DNA from: Phymatolithon calcareum
Lineage: Eukaryota; Rhodophyta; Florideophyceae; Hapalidiales
DNA: 64,000 nucleotides
Assembly: GCA_977006965.1 (NCBI GenBank)
Contig: OZ345382.1
Location: forward strand, 1,798,001 to 1,862,000
Direction of reading: 5' to 3'
The notes under the pieces were generated by a model, which did not search any database, had not been told where the DNA came from, and saw only the letters and a list, made by a program, of their open reading frames with translations. Each line of letters starts with the position of its first letter. Position 1 is the stretch's first letter. Below are positions 47,619 to 59,599 of this stretch, piece by piece. The translations under genes were made by a program, and so were the position numbers.

Positions 47619-48802
47619 ATGGCTAAATATTTTCCCTGTCACTAATTTTCACGTCTTTGTCACTAAATTGAAAAACAGCACGTCAGTGTCACTAATATGA
47701 AAAACAGCACTTCAGTGTCACTATTCTAAGAAACGATGGATCAGTGTCACTAATCCTAAAAATGGCTCTTCTGTGTCACTAAAAGCAACTTAAAAAGACG
47801 CAATTATACTCTCGGGGAAACGTTTCGGAAAACTTTTTCGCAGCTGCTATCGGTATGAAGCTGGTCGAGGTGTACGTTAACCACTGGTACAGTTTGCCAT
47901 TCTATAGCACCTTAATTTAGCTGGAGCGCATGATTTCATCGGGAATATTCTGCTCCATCAAACTGTAGGCCTTCAGTTTTTTGCAGCAGATCATTCCCGA
48001 GGAAAACTTGAGCTTATTGCATTAAGTTGACCATTCAGAGCCATTAATCATGCCTACGATTTTGGGAGAGCTTTGTCATTGACCACAGAACACTACTGCA
48101 AAAATTTCTCTTTGGCCCGATTTATCCACGTTATGGGCCAATTCGACTTTGTCAGACCGTTACAAAGGAAAACAAGTGGGGGTTGTGCACCGGCTGCGAG
48201 GTTTGACATTAGCCCGAGGGCATGATATTCAACCGAGGCGCAGCCGAGGTCCGAATATCATGGCCTGAGGGCGATTGTCATCCCGAGAGTACGGTGCACA
48301 ACACGCTTGTCAACCGGCTGAGAAACAAGTGGAAAATAAGGATTTCGTACGAGTCTCCTATCAAAGCTGCTATGTCATCCCTAGGGATGACATAGAGGCA
48401 ATCAGTTGCAAGAGGAAGCCGATCATCGGCATGTCTACCCCCTCAGCCGGTTGACAATGCCACCCAATGAGTATCATATAGGTTCTAAAAACCTTGTGCA
48501 CAACAACTGGAGCTTGCGAAACGTGGACTTGGAACCGAGTATTACTCCTTGCCAAGTTTTTACAAGATGAAAAGACTTTGCAATAAATATTTCCCGAAAA
48601 TTGTACATTTCTAGCCTGTTCTGTAATTTTTAGTGGCATGGTCGATTCGTTTCGAAGATTAGTGACACTGAGATGCCATTTTTGGAAAATAGTGACACCA
48701 AGGCACTGTTTTGCAGATTAGTGACACTGACGCGTCATTTTTCAAAATAGTGACACTGAAATGTCTTTTTCCCGATTACTGACACTGAAAATAGGCGTCC
48801 AT
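47619..48802 (+). mobile_element. GTGTCACTAAT-array DNA transposon, copy B
   Basis: Starts ATGGCTAAATATTTTCCCTG and carries five CACTAA-type motifs to 47785. It ends with inverted ATTAGTGACAC motifs (48655-48790) and ATAGGCGTCCAT. The flanking hexamers AGAAAA (47613-47618) and GGAAAA (48803-48808) differ at one base. The internal sequence (for example GAAAATTGTACATTTCTAG and CTTGTGCACAACA) matches copy A outside its nested inserts. Copy B contains a ~300-bp fold-back insert absent from copy A. There is no transposase ORF. Confidence 0.75.
48182..48466. repeat. Nested fold-back insert with 26-bp perfect palindrome
   Basis: Two adjacent inverted-repeat blocks lie inside copy B and are absent from copy A. 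The first (48182-48304) begins GTTGTGCACCGG and ends CGGTGCACAAC. The second (about 48313-48466) begins TTGTCAACCGGCTGAG and ends CTCAGCCGGTTGACAA. At 48370-48395 lies a perfect palindrome centred on CCTAGG. Such structures fit small fold-back elements. Confidence 0.7.
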
Positions 48803-49109
48803 GGAAAAATAAGGTCCAGTTGCTGTGAAGAATACGTATAGAATAAAATGAGATCCCGTAGCCGAACTTGCAAGCCCTCTACATCATCTTAACGAATATG
48901 CATATTTACAGACAAAAAAGACTTCAAACTCCCAGAACAATAGTGAGGAGATCAACTGTCGTCACAGGCTCTCTTTCATGAATAAAAAACTCACACACAT
49001 GACTTTACCGAGTGTTGGTGCCTTCAGTGTTCTTTCTCGACACACATAACGGCGCAATCAACAGCGTTCGTTACATGGTGGATCTGCTACTTCTTCTTCT
49101 TTAATGCAG

Positions 49110-49445
49110 GTTACGGAGTTGTCATGTAGTAACTCCCCATCCTTACGGCTACAACAGACTTTAACAGATACGAGTGGTATTTGATGTCACAAGAGCTCTT
49201 AGCCGCACAAAGTGCAGAGCTTAAAGAGCTTAACATCTAAATCTCTACTCAGCCAATCTTCAGCCACCGTCCTTCAAAGAGATGACCCGGGTTGGAAACC
49301 ATTTAGGATGCTCACGGAAGCCGGTAATCTCGTTGCCTTCTTTCACATCCTTCTGTCCTCTCTCCCAGCTTCCTTGAGCATTGCGGCACTCCACTCAGGA
49401 TGTACTACCAAACTACCAGAAGGTGATAGTCTTGTCCCATGGGGA
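49110..49445 (-). repeat. LINE family B subfamily 3' region
   Basis: Homologous to 39680-40000 (for example TTTAACAGATACGAGTGGTA and GGGTTGGAAACCATTTAGGA). A third LINE-B-related fragment of this type. Confidence 0.65.
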
Positions 49446-49526
49446 GGCCGGAGCACAGTTCATGCAATTTCAAAAATTCCTGCCTTGAAGCGGAGAAAAA
49501 TTCCTGACTCTGCCCTTGTCTCCTTC

Positions 49527-49945
49527 CGGACCCGGGACGTCGGTAAACTCGCCCATCGCGCTCCGGCGCACGCAAGACTGGGGACGTCAGTAACCCCCCC
49601 GCGCGGATCGGCGGGCAGGCCGAGCGAGAGTAAGTCCTGAAGATCGGCACGGCACGCGGACCCGGGACGTCGGTAAACTCGCCCATCGCGCTCCGGCGCA
49701 CGCAAGACTGGGGACGTCAGTAACCCCCCCGCGCGGATCGACGGGCAGGCCGAGCGAGAGTAAGTCCTGAAGATCGGCGCGGCACGCGGACCCGGGACGT
49801 CGGTAAACTCGCCCATCGCGCTCCGGCGCACGCAAGACTGGGGACGTCAGTAACTCCCCCGCGCGGATCGGCGGGCAGGCCAAGCGAGAGTAAGTCCTGA
49901 AGATCGGCACGGCACGCGGACCCGGGACGTCGGTAAACTTGCTTC
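49527..49945. repeat. 130-bp GC-rich tandem repeat
   Basis: CCCGGGACGTCGGTAAACTC recurs at 49531, 49661, 49791 and 49921, an exact period of 130 bp: three full units and the start of a fourth. Units are almost identical. Each contains two related sub-blocks, GGGACGTCGGTAAACTC and GGGGACGTCAGTAACC. The GC content is far above the surroundings. As 130 is not a multiple of three, the ORFs here change frame each unit and are not credible genes. Confidence 0.95.
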
Positions 49946-50205
49946 GGCGCGGGAAACGACCTCGGACGTCATAAAATTTTCCTTTCCACACGTTCACACG
50001 ATACGATGCTCTGCGTGGCCATTGAAGTGAAATGATTTTCCCCCTCGAGATCTCTCCGTTGAGATCAGAGGTAGGTTTTCTAATTTTGCTGACTATAGCC
50101 GTTTTTATGCGAAATGGAGCCTCTGGGCTCTGAGTTGAGTCCTCGTGGCTCATCAGAAGTGTTGCCCCAAGCGTCTGCAGATGCGTTGGTAACACTATAA
50201 TAAAA

Positions 50206-50232
50206 ATCTCCACTTCTTCTTCTTCTTCTTGT
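50206..50232. repeat. CTT microsatellite
   Basis: A run of about eight CTT units precedes the GC-rich segment. Confidence 0.8.
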
Positions 50233-50339
50233 CTCCTTCCTGCGGCGCACAGGTGCACGCCTGGCCGGACCGGTTATCATAGCCGGCCTGTAACAAATCC
50301 GCTTAAATTCGCAAGATTTCTTCGAAATCCGACGACGGC

Positions 50340-50530
50340 GGGGTTGGTTTTGGCATTTCGAGCCTGGCGAGTTCTCGATTCGCCGAGTCCGAGGCGAACG
50401 CGTTCGTGATCGTGCAAGCCATTTCCGGTGGGATTACCGCCAATAAATTCGCTTCGTGAAGCTCGATCGTCGCGGCCTCTTGCGCCGGTGCGAACACCGA
50501 TGCTCGCGCCGGAAACTGTTCTTGTGTCGC
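50340..50530. repeat. GC-rich duplicated segment, copy 1
   Basis: GGCATTTCGAGCCTGGCGAG, GTTCTCGATTCGCCGAGT and GCGCCGGAAAC recur in order at 53090-53275. The minus-strand frame (EAATIELHEANLLAVIPPEM, ASDSANRELARLEMPK) is the most protein-like and could be the N-terminal part of a retroelement gag. An LTR/primer-site interpretation (GGTTATCATAGCC at 50272) is speculative. Confidence 0.6.
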
Positions 50531-50998
50531 TTGTGGTCCGTTCGGTTCGGTCAGCCTCCCTGCTCAGTTCTCTCCGTTCATGTCGATCTGCTACTTTATC
50601 TCTGGCCTCTCCCATAGCTTTCTCTTTGCGCCCACTTCGTTTCACGCTCTCCTACTGCAGAAAATACAACCTCACTCATTACATCTTGCGACGCACTATC
50701 TTTCTTCGCGCCATATACCCAACGCGTATATCGCGAATTTTTTCCCCGTTTCACTTCATTAATTTTTCTATCATGGCGTCGAACAATTTGGTGAGGCAAA
50801 AATACTCAATGAGTAACCAGCCGCTGTCGTACTTTGTCTTCGCAATGACCTTCATACTTGCTTGAAGTCTAACGAAAAACCCTGGTGCCTTAGGATACGA
50901 AACAATTCGGACCAGCTGCTATCGCACCTTCTCCAGAATATAGACTTCACTGATACTGCCTGAGTGACACACAAGATGGTTTTTTTCTAGCACTCAAG

Positions 50999-51534
50999 AT
51001 GTGGTGGGAAGGCAGCCTTCCTCAAGAATTCAGGCAGAAATCAAGGCCAACAGCACATGGATTCAAAGTGACGTCTTATCTGATACTTCGCTTTTGGCTT
51101 CCTTATTCGCATTTGCTGGGAAATGTTCAGATTCTGGTTCTTTCCCAGGCGCTTGTTGGTATATACGTCCGCCAACTATCGAAAAATGTATTCTTGATTA
51201 CATTGCCTTCTCCGGCGCAACATTTAATAGCAGTTCGCGGAATCATCTGATATTCCTCCATTACTTTTGTCCGAGCCAGCGGCATGCCCAGCTCTTTGTG
51301 AGAACGCAGCCATTGCGGGTTTATTATATAGGTTTGTTACATGCTGCCTTGCTTTGGGAATGCCCAAAAGGCTTCAAATGCACAAGCTTGCGATTCTGCT
51401 GTACTTCAGAGCGAAGCTACTGCATCCAACACTGGCAGATCTCCATCCCACTCCGCAGATCGTGCAGAGGGGCAGTTATGCCTGCAGCAATTTGTGAGCG
51501 TGCAATAAAGGGACTTCATCTCTCTTTAAGTTAA
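50999..51534 (+). other. Unassigned ORF
   Basis: An open stretch of 177 codons (51001-51534) with several Cys (KGFKCTSLRFCCTS) overlaps other open frames. No motif was recognised. It is probably fortuitous, but it is the longest plus-strand ORF in this region. Confidence 0.2.
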
Positions 51535-53089
51535 TTTCGACGTGAACAACTGTCTAGTGAATCCAGTTGAGGCACTCTTGTGCATATTTGAGAATTGACT
51601 GCTGACTCTTTGGCGACAGGAACAAGTTCATGAACATATCACGGCCATTTTAGAGGTGCCTCTGTGCTGACGACCTGAGTGCTCTCCAGCGACTAGTCGT
51701 CGCAATGGTTTGGGTTCAAAAATCGTTTCAGAAATCGTGAAGGGCTCACCGATGCGCGCTGAATGAGCGGTAAAGCGTAAGTGCCCAAGCCCGAACTTGT
51801 GTGCAGCACCTTTGGTTGCTTCTAAGTTGGCACTGTATCTCACGCTGAAAGACGACTTGCTCGCGCGGTCATAACACCGGTACGTCCTCAGCAGCAAAAT
51901 ATCGATGGGGTTGTACACTGGAGCGAATCATTCTCCGTCTGTTTTTGCGTCCTTGATGTTTCTTCCAACGGCATCTTTTCTATTTCCGGCAAGTCGAAGA
52001 TCTCCTGGCTTAGCGATGTCGAACGGCGTGCAGACAACAACCTTAGATGCGTGTAAGTACGACGCCCATGATACTTCAAGCGTTAGTGCAATTCATAGAT
52101 TTCTGTCTTTTCCAGGTGGTATACGCAGGCCAGCAGTACTAGTTCGACGATGTGCACTTCTTCCATCCACGTATGCACTTTGATAACAGTTGTATTCTCT
52201 CTTTCATCTTGTGAAACTGTACTACGAGCCTCTCAATTGTGCTGATCATTCTCTACCTTTCACCTGGGGTTGTTAGATGTGCGGCACGGAGATATAAGGC
52301 TATCTGTCCTTATAGTGGAAAAAGTGCTGCACGGAAGGCAAAAGGATAGCTGTCCTTTCTTCTTAAAGACTTTCGTAACTGTAATTAGTGTGATAATTAG
52401 GTTTTTTATGTATATTTAACAAGTTCACAGCAGTTCTGTAACCTCGACTTTATACTTCACTACTTATTTAGCCCTTGTTGCGCGACCTCGAAGACTACTT
52501 AAGCAGCTCCAAGCAGGAGCCGAGTAGGTCGGACAAGAACACAACTCAGAACGAACCCACAAGTAAAGTGAAGCACCAGCGCTTCTTTTGTTTTCCGTGT
52601 TGCAACATTTCCACAACATTCCAACCTATTTTTCAACGAACCAGAATCGTTCCTCCATCGATTCATTCTGGCGTATAACAAGATTCGCGAAGAAGTTATC
52701 ACCAATTGGATCGCTGAAAATATTCTTGTGAACCAATTGTCATATTCTCCAGCCCGTGCTGTGACCATTCAAAAACATTCCAGACCGCCGACGGAGAGAT
52801 TGTGACCAATCACGGTCGATAATTTTTTCCTCGTTATCCAATCATCAACCGCGCTACCGATCTTCTCTAAGGGTACTGTTATTACACCCTGTTCTTCTGA
52901 TCACCAAGTGGTGCGTGGTTAAGGGTTGATAACGGTGCTTTTTCACAGCCCGGCCCTTTCTGGCGCGTGAGCTCTCCTACCCCGGCAGCGGTTACTAGAC
53001 TCTCGTTCATTGTCTGGACGATAGCTCGGACTGGGGACAGCTGCTCTCAGAAGGCCTTGTGTCTAAGAGTTGTACAGGACCTACACTGG
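51535..53089. other. Mostly unassigned; twin hairpins at 52280-52365
   Basis: No credible gene. Two related units, GCGGCACGGA and GCTGCACGGA, are each followed by a short hairpin: ATAAGG..CCTTAT near 52295-52316 and AAAGGA..TCCTTT near 52343-52360. Confidence 0.45.
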
Positions 53090-53275
53090 TTGAGTCTGGC
53101 ATTTCGAGTGTGGCGAGTTCTCGATTCGCCGAGTTCCATGCCAGCGCGTTCGTGATCGACACAGCCAATGCCGACTGGGTTACCGCAGATGCGCTTTGTG
53201 CAGCTTGATTGCTTCGGGCACTTGCGCCTGTGCCGGCACGGGTGCCCGCGCCGGAAACCGGTCTTGTGCTGTTTG
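53090..53275. repeat. GC-rich duplicated segment, copy 2
   Basis: Diverged copy of 50340-50530, in the same orientation. Confidence 0.6.
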
Positions 53276-54521
53276 ATCTACAGGCTACAAAAATTTAACT
53301 ACGAATTCACAAGGTTATATCATCTAGATTTCCGAGGACCTCCGACCTTATCACCCAGTCCGACGATGAACTTCTCGCCTTACTCGAGCCACAAAAGGTA
53401 CATATGTCCCTACCCAGGACGTGTAATTTATGGAATTCAAAAATTCGTATTATTCAATTTCAAGAATGTGCAGCAAATACTTCAGAATCACTGGGGGCGC
53501 AACAATTAGCTCTTCGTAGCACGTCAATCTGCGTATCTAGAGCCTCTGGTCTCTTGTTTGGCCACCGTTGCAAGCAAGATCGAATATATAGCCCTTCACT
53601 ACTTTGAAAATTGTTCCTAAGGAGAACTCTACCAGCTCCGGTAACATGATAACTGGCAATGTCGTTATGAAGATCAAGGATGTCTAAACTGGCAGGTTTC
53701 GATACATTTCACGATTTGTCATGCACTGTCATAGCGGCGCTGAAATGATCACATTGTGACCGGCTATGTTTTATGGCAATGAGTCGGCTTAGTCTGGATG
53801 GCACTGCTAGGATTCCTCGCGATTAAAGCATTTGGAGCCGGTTAGTTCTCATCAACGTTCAAGGTAAACGCCCATATCCCTCGGATTCGTATTGCAGCAA
53901 ATCCGATTGTTCTCTTCTCACTGGCTTCTGAATTTCACTTCAATGATTTCCAACTTTCTCGTTGTTTTCCTCTAAAAAGGTTCCATCAACAGTTCATACC
54001 TATGTCGAATTTTCAACATCCCTCTTCTTTACCAGAGACTTGAATAATGCTTCTTAGCAGTCTAGTATTATTATCCATGGCTCAATCGTGTGACCTAGAT
54101 ATCCAGATGACATGACCTTCATGACTCGATTTTCAATCATCACAGTCGTCATGCAGTCTGCAAATTTATATTCACTCCTCACGAGTGAGAGGAATAAATT
54201 TCTGAATCCTATCTACGTGCGCTGTAATCATCTAAATAACTTTAAAGGTCATTTAGATGACTAGAGCTCAAGAAAATACTTTCGCGACGATTGCCTTAGC
54301 AATATTTAGGACACTGAGGCTCGGTCTATGCAGTCTTTTTCGTGCCCGTGCTGTGCCCATTTTTCTTCGATTTATTACAGTACATGGAAGCAAATTGGTC
54401 AAAATGCTGTGGCTGTCCATACGCCGAACGGGAGAATTTTTCGGTCGGCGACAGTCTTTCATTTCTGTACGCAATCGCTGCTGAAACATTACAGTATTAA
54501 CTTGAAGTTGGTTTCGCACTC
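53276..54521. other. No recognised gene
   Basis: Short ORFs without motifs. The left end of the Harbinger element probably lies in the right part but could not be located. Confidence 0.4.
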
Positions 54522-56463
54522 ATGAGTCGTACAATAAATCCAGCAACACGACAAACATGTACGTCCACTAGCGACGCCTCCTGTGGTACAATCCTCGCGA
54601 AATGGACGCTGCGAGATGGGCAGCACCACGCACAGGCATGTCATGTGCTGTTTCACATGCTGTCGGTGATAGTCGATGGCGGTATCGGGGATGCTGCAGA
54701 TGTCAATTGCCCTGATTCTGCCAATGAGCAAATCAATCCGGACAGTGATGGTGGTCTTCCGGCTGGTGTTGTTGATAGAGATACCCCTGGTGCTACTGAT
54801 GGACATGTCCGTCGGGCGGAATGTGGCTCTTTATCGGCTGGTGTCGATGCCGAACATACCGGTTCTGCTGATGTGGCTGTGAATTGCGCGAATGGTATCA
54901 GTACAGAGGCCGATGTTTCCGATACTGCAGGAATTAGTGTTATTGATGCCCAAGTGCGTCGCGTAAAATCCGGTGGCCTTCAGGCTGATGTTTCCGATGG
55001 CATGGCATATGTACTGATGCTGCTGATGAAGAATCGGATGAAGCGATTGAGGGCGGCCTACTGGACGTTGCTCGCGACGCCGCGTATTCACATGAGGATA
55101 AAAATACGGAAACAGGATGTAACTCAAGCGGCAATTCTCGAGGCAACGGGATAGTCGTAGCAGAAAGCAACCCGTGGAGCAAGAACTACAAGCCGCAGCC
55201 CCTACGTTTCGAGCCGCCATCGCGGCGTAATTCGGCTTACACATTTCTCATGCACGAAACCAATACTTTTCTGCGCGATCTGGCAAAGATATTCAAGGTG
55301 AAGCAACATGGTGTCAAGAACACAATTGCGTGTGGTCTTATGCTTGCATCGCAGGTTGCTGTTGAATCTGAGGATGAGAATTGGTGAAAAGTACGTCGAC
55401 TTTTGACGCCGCTCAGAAAATCAATCACTTCAATTGCTTCTCTCCCCGGGGATTGAAACCCTGAGCGGACTCGTGCCGCTTCGAAAGGTAGACATGCAAA
55501 AGCAAGTAATAAGAGAGCCCCGGCCATGAGTTTTCAGGAGCTCGTCCGTCTGATGTCTTTACTAACGGACCGAGAAGAAGCACGAGCAGCGATGATTGCC
55601 TCTGGTCAAGATCTCTCCCTTGGCCAGCTGCAGCGCCGGGAAAGCCGAGATATCTTTCGGGCAAACATTGTTGCTCCACTTTTCAATGACTCTTCGACGT
55701 CTCTCTCCTTTTGCCTTGCAGGTAATATCGATAATGACGATGAATTGTCGGAGATTGACGTCAGTGCGGCAAAAGCAACATATCGGCAGGGATCTTGGTT
55801 GAAGGACCGATTCTTTAACGTGCGCTTTTATTCACCAGAGCTGATGAGCGCTGGTGCCAATCCTGTCAGAACGACACAGAGGAGTCAAACGTTCGCACGT
55901 TCGTGCCACGTTCTCCTGGCTCGACTGCGATGGCTTGCGAAGGCCGATGTACATGCGTGATGTTTTACGTCCTCCGGTGTGGACGAAGACGTAGATCTAT
56001 TGAATTTCGCGTGCAAGCTTGCGCCAGGTGTAGCAGTCTACGAAGATGACGAAAACAGGGATGATGTCACAGAGCGCGGGGGATATGCGCGAAAAAAGCG
56101 CACGACGCACGATCTTCCAAACTGGGTTCTCTCACTGATGCCGTCCTCTCCATGCTTCAAGTTGGACAACAGCAGCTAAATGTCCCAGCTACATACCCGT
56201 CTACTACTAGAGAGATCCACACAGTCCAGGACCGGAGCCTGGAAGCACTTAGTACGCTTTGTTCTTTAACCGAACAGCATGCAAAGGTAATGTCACTATC
56301 AGAGAGCAAGAACATGGCACAGACGATTCTGCGCCTATTTCAAGAAAAGATGAAGCAAGTTCAAGACCAGTGTAGCTCTCTCATTTACCGTGCAGGTGCC
56401 AGTAAACTTTTCAAGATTCATATATGGGGTGGACGTGTTATGCTTCGTACATTTACACTCTGA
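54522..56463 (+). pseudogene. Harbinger-associated ORF1, frame-broken
   Basis: An Ala/Asp/Gly-rich N terminus (54522-55154) shifts by one frame into NPWSKNYKPQPLRFEPP and KVKQHGVKNTIACGLMLAS (55140-55385). It then continues in 55526-55960 (MSFQELVRLMSLLTDREEAR and SWLKDRFFNVRFYSPELM), 55979-56179 and a helical C terminus at 56152-56430 (LEALSTLCSLTEQHAKVM). The homologue at 13.9-14.87 kb supports the order of the parts. It is convergent with the transposase at 56569-57556, the usual arrangement of two-gene Harbinger elements, whose ORF1 product helps the transposase enter the nucleus and bind DNA. Confidence 0.6.
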
Positions 56464-56568
56464 GTCAGCCTCGTTCGAAGTTCACTCATCTCCAAATCAC
56501 GACGTTGGCCCCTCATACTTGATTCTTCATTTTCTTCACGCAATACTGTTCCACAGTTCCACCAAATT

Positions 56569-57556
56569 CTAAAAACATCGTCCGCAATCATGACGCGGCG
56601 TTGCAAATGTGAAGTCCCCTTCACCGTCGTGATTATCAATACAGAAGTTTTGCAACCGTATGCAGACGGAGAGTATTGCTAAAGTATCCACAATACGGTA
56701 TGCTAGTGGCCGCCAAAGTATCCCCCACGTTCGGACCAGCATGCCGAAGGCCTGTTCGACATGTATGCGTTGGGTGCTATGAAAGTAGTAGAATGCATCT
56801 CTGTAGATGCCGCCCTCTGGATCCCTCAGCGAGCTTGTAGTCCATAGAGTTAGTATGTCGAGCACGCATTGATATGCTGCATCTGCTGCAATGGAGTCCC
56901 TCTTCCCTAAGACGGCGTGGTAGACAGGATAAATCAAATACCACTGAGTCGTGTGTGCTGCCCACACACTTACAGGACATTTATAGAAACCTGTACCGTT
57001 CTCCACCACCGCTTGCACTGGCAAGGTATACAGGCCTTTGCGGCAAAAAATTTCGGGGAACGTACTCATCTCAATTCTTCGTAATAGCAATTGCTATTCC
57101 GTCCAACGCTCCAATGCAACCAAAGAGTGTGCTTGGGACTTCTCTGGAGGTCTAGAATTCTCGGCTGAGCCGGTTTAGAGCGCTCGTATCGTTCAGAGGA
57201 ATACCCGGTATCGGAATTGGGCTCAAAAGCGCGGGAACAGTGGCATGAGAGATTTCGAACACTGTCGATCGTCCAAGGTTGAACGCCAACATCTGGTCCA
57301 GGTACGAACAGCCCGCCAACAAACGTAGAGTTATTGCAAGCCGAACTGCTGGCTCTATTACACCGCCACTTGAGCACTTCGCGTTTACTGCGTTCCGAGC
57401 CAAACGGTGGTGAACGAGGAGAAGAAGTTTAAAAAAGACAAGTCTTTCCATCCTGAAACATCGCTTGATTTCCGCGTCATTGGTCCGAAGAGACTTTGAG
57501 GGTGGAAGAGACATTGAGGGTGGAAGAGAATTGGAACTAGTATGAGAAAAAACCAT
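56569..57556 (-). pseudogene. PIF/Harbinger DDE transposase, frame-broken
   Basis: The N-terminal helical domain (EIKRCFRMERLVFFKLLLL, then SYLDQMLAFNLGRSTVFEIS) lies in one frame. The catalytic region follows in others: FGCIGALDGIAIAI with the first Asp coded at 57101-57103, FCRKGLYTLPVQAVV, CKCVGSTHDSVVFDLS with the second Asp at 56948-56950, and RIHVEQAFGMLVRTWGILW with the Glu at 56755-56757. The C terminus is ILSVCIRLQNFCIDNH. All three catalytic residues survive although at least three frameshifts break the gene, so decay is recent. The substrate would be the element's own TIRs, which were not located. Confidence 0.85.
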
Positions 57557-59599
57557 GTGGCACTGTTTTGCAAATTGACAAACGCTAGTCCTGTTTCAAA
57601 AACGAACAAATTTGAAAATTGAGCTTGTATCATATGCCTACATACACTGCAATTGCCATGCTAGGAAGTTTACTTGTCAGTATAAACTTGCCCTGATCGC
57701 TTTTACTTCTTCTATCGCGTTTGACACTTCAGCGATATCAATTCTCTCTGTTGGAGTTCATGTTCCGTCACTGTTCGAAATATTTATTCTTTAGGTTATG
57801 GTGCAGTTATTACATACGATCATTGAATTCTTGTCCGCGCGCGGTCATCGATCTGCATAGCAATTTCCAATTCCCTATTCTTTAACTTCTATTCCGCGTT
57901 AGGCCATCGTTCTCCATATCATTACTAATGCGCAAGCCTCATCTCTTTTTGCTGTGCGTTCTCTTTGAGTTTTCTTGGCAGAGTTCAAATATTTTCCGAA
58001 AATATAGTTACTTTACGCCGCTGTTCACTTAAGAGGTACCAATTCTATTCCGCCTCCCGTCATTGTTCTGCATAGCACTAACCAACAATTTCGTTGACGT
58101 ACATTCCTTTCGGTTGCCCTTACCAAGGATTAAACACTTCTCTGGACTACGGATACTTCAAGGTGTATCCCATCCACCTTTCTCCCCCAATTATTCGTTT
58201 CCCATGATAGTCTTTCAAGCAGAACTACATCTCTAAGTATATTTCGCGTTCTTTTTCTGTCTCGCGCTTTGGAAAGATTACATTTTTCTCAGAGCGGTTA
58301 TTTCCGTTTTGTCTCAGATGGGTTTGAAAACGTCCCATCCTTGGGGACGCAGTAAAACAGTTTCGTGACTCACTTTTTCTTTCTATATTAAAGCAGGAGA
58401 TGTTTGCTAAGATAAGCAATTCCTCCAAAATCGCTCTCTTCCCATTACGTAGCATACCATTCCAAATCCTCCCGAGGTACCTTTTCGCACGTATGAGGCC
58501 ACACTATGGAGAGGTCGTGCTAGACGCCCCGTGGGTATAGTATTCAGACTATATTGACATAATCTCTTTATTATACTGCAAGCAGTAGGAGTACAGAAGC
58601 CACTGTAGTTGGCAATAGCATATTAACATGTGGAAATATAAGCTGTTAACTTTATTCAACATGGTATGATAACCAGACTCATATCATACACAAATACTAT
58701 ACGATTTATAGCATTTCGCTTGCATCAGGCGGGCACTACGGCCACCAGTGCGTGCTCGGCTCAGAAACCAATGTTAGAAATTGAGCAACCTTGTTCGCAG
58801 CCCCGCAAGGCGTCCATGTTTTTAATACGCTCCCTGAAACCGCCTGGAAAAAGTTTTAAATTGCATTCATGCACCGTGGCTCCGGTTTTAACGATATCCA
58901 TATATCACATAAACTAATAATCCTAGAATTGAGATAAATTTGTCAGAATGCCGTGGAGGCCTCCTGTATTCTGCAAACAGAGGATATTCTATATTCGAAG
59001 ATCCAGTTAACGAGGATCGACAGTGTATATATTATTAATTGTTTCCTTACAGTAAGGTGGAAGACAGAAAATAAGCGAAAAAGCATACTTCGCCGAAATA
59101 CGTTAGGGAACGCTTTGGTCTACAGCTCCTCATATTCCTCTCTAATCGATTAACAGAGTGTATGATCCATATCCAAAAGCTCCAGTACATTTTAAACGAT
59201 ACTCATCATAGATAGAAAAGTAGTGCTCCATGCGTAATATCTCAGTACTTCGTTGCCAAAGTCAAGACAGACTTTGATGTTCAGCAATTGGTCATCCGTC
59301 GGAAAGACACTGAGTTTTTCTCGTAATCAAACCTCAGAAAACGTAGAGAGAATGAGAAGCTTGGAAACGCAGGGAAATAGACAGTAGGCCCTCACGGACA
59401 CAAGCATCGAGCTCAAGTTCCGTCTTCCGTCGCTACCGCATGGATTCCCCGTGCCGAAGGTAGCAGTTCAGGCATCAAGTCCTGTTAGTTACAACGGAAT
59501 GCTGAACGTCGAATAGACAGCACCACAAGAATTACTTTACATGAATTCAGCAGATTAAAAGGTAGCCTTTTACCAAAGCATTTTCTTCTCGCTGTTCTA
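57557..59599. other. No recognised gene
   Basis: AT-rich with short ORFs only. Nothing supported. Confidence 0.45.

Noticed and set aside
49527-49945. CRISPR-like array
   Set aside because: Units are contiguous 130-bp tandem repeats without unique spacers, in a eukaryotic context.
49405-50258. Long minus-strand ORFs across the GC-rich repeat
   Set aside because: They are translations of the 130-bp tandem repeat, changing frame each unit; composition is repeat-driven.
50272-50290. Primer-binding site of an LTR retrotransposon
   Set aside because: GGTTATCATAGCC is only loosely similar to an initiator-tRNA complement and no LTR pair was found; kept only as a remark.
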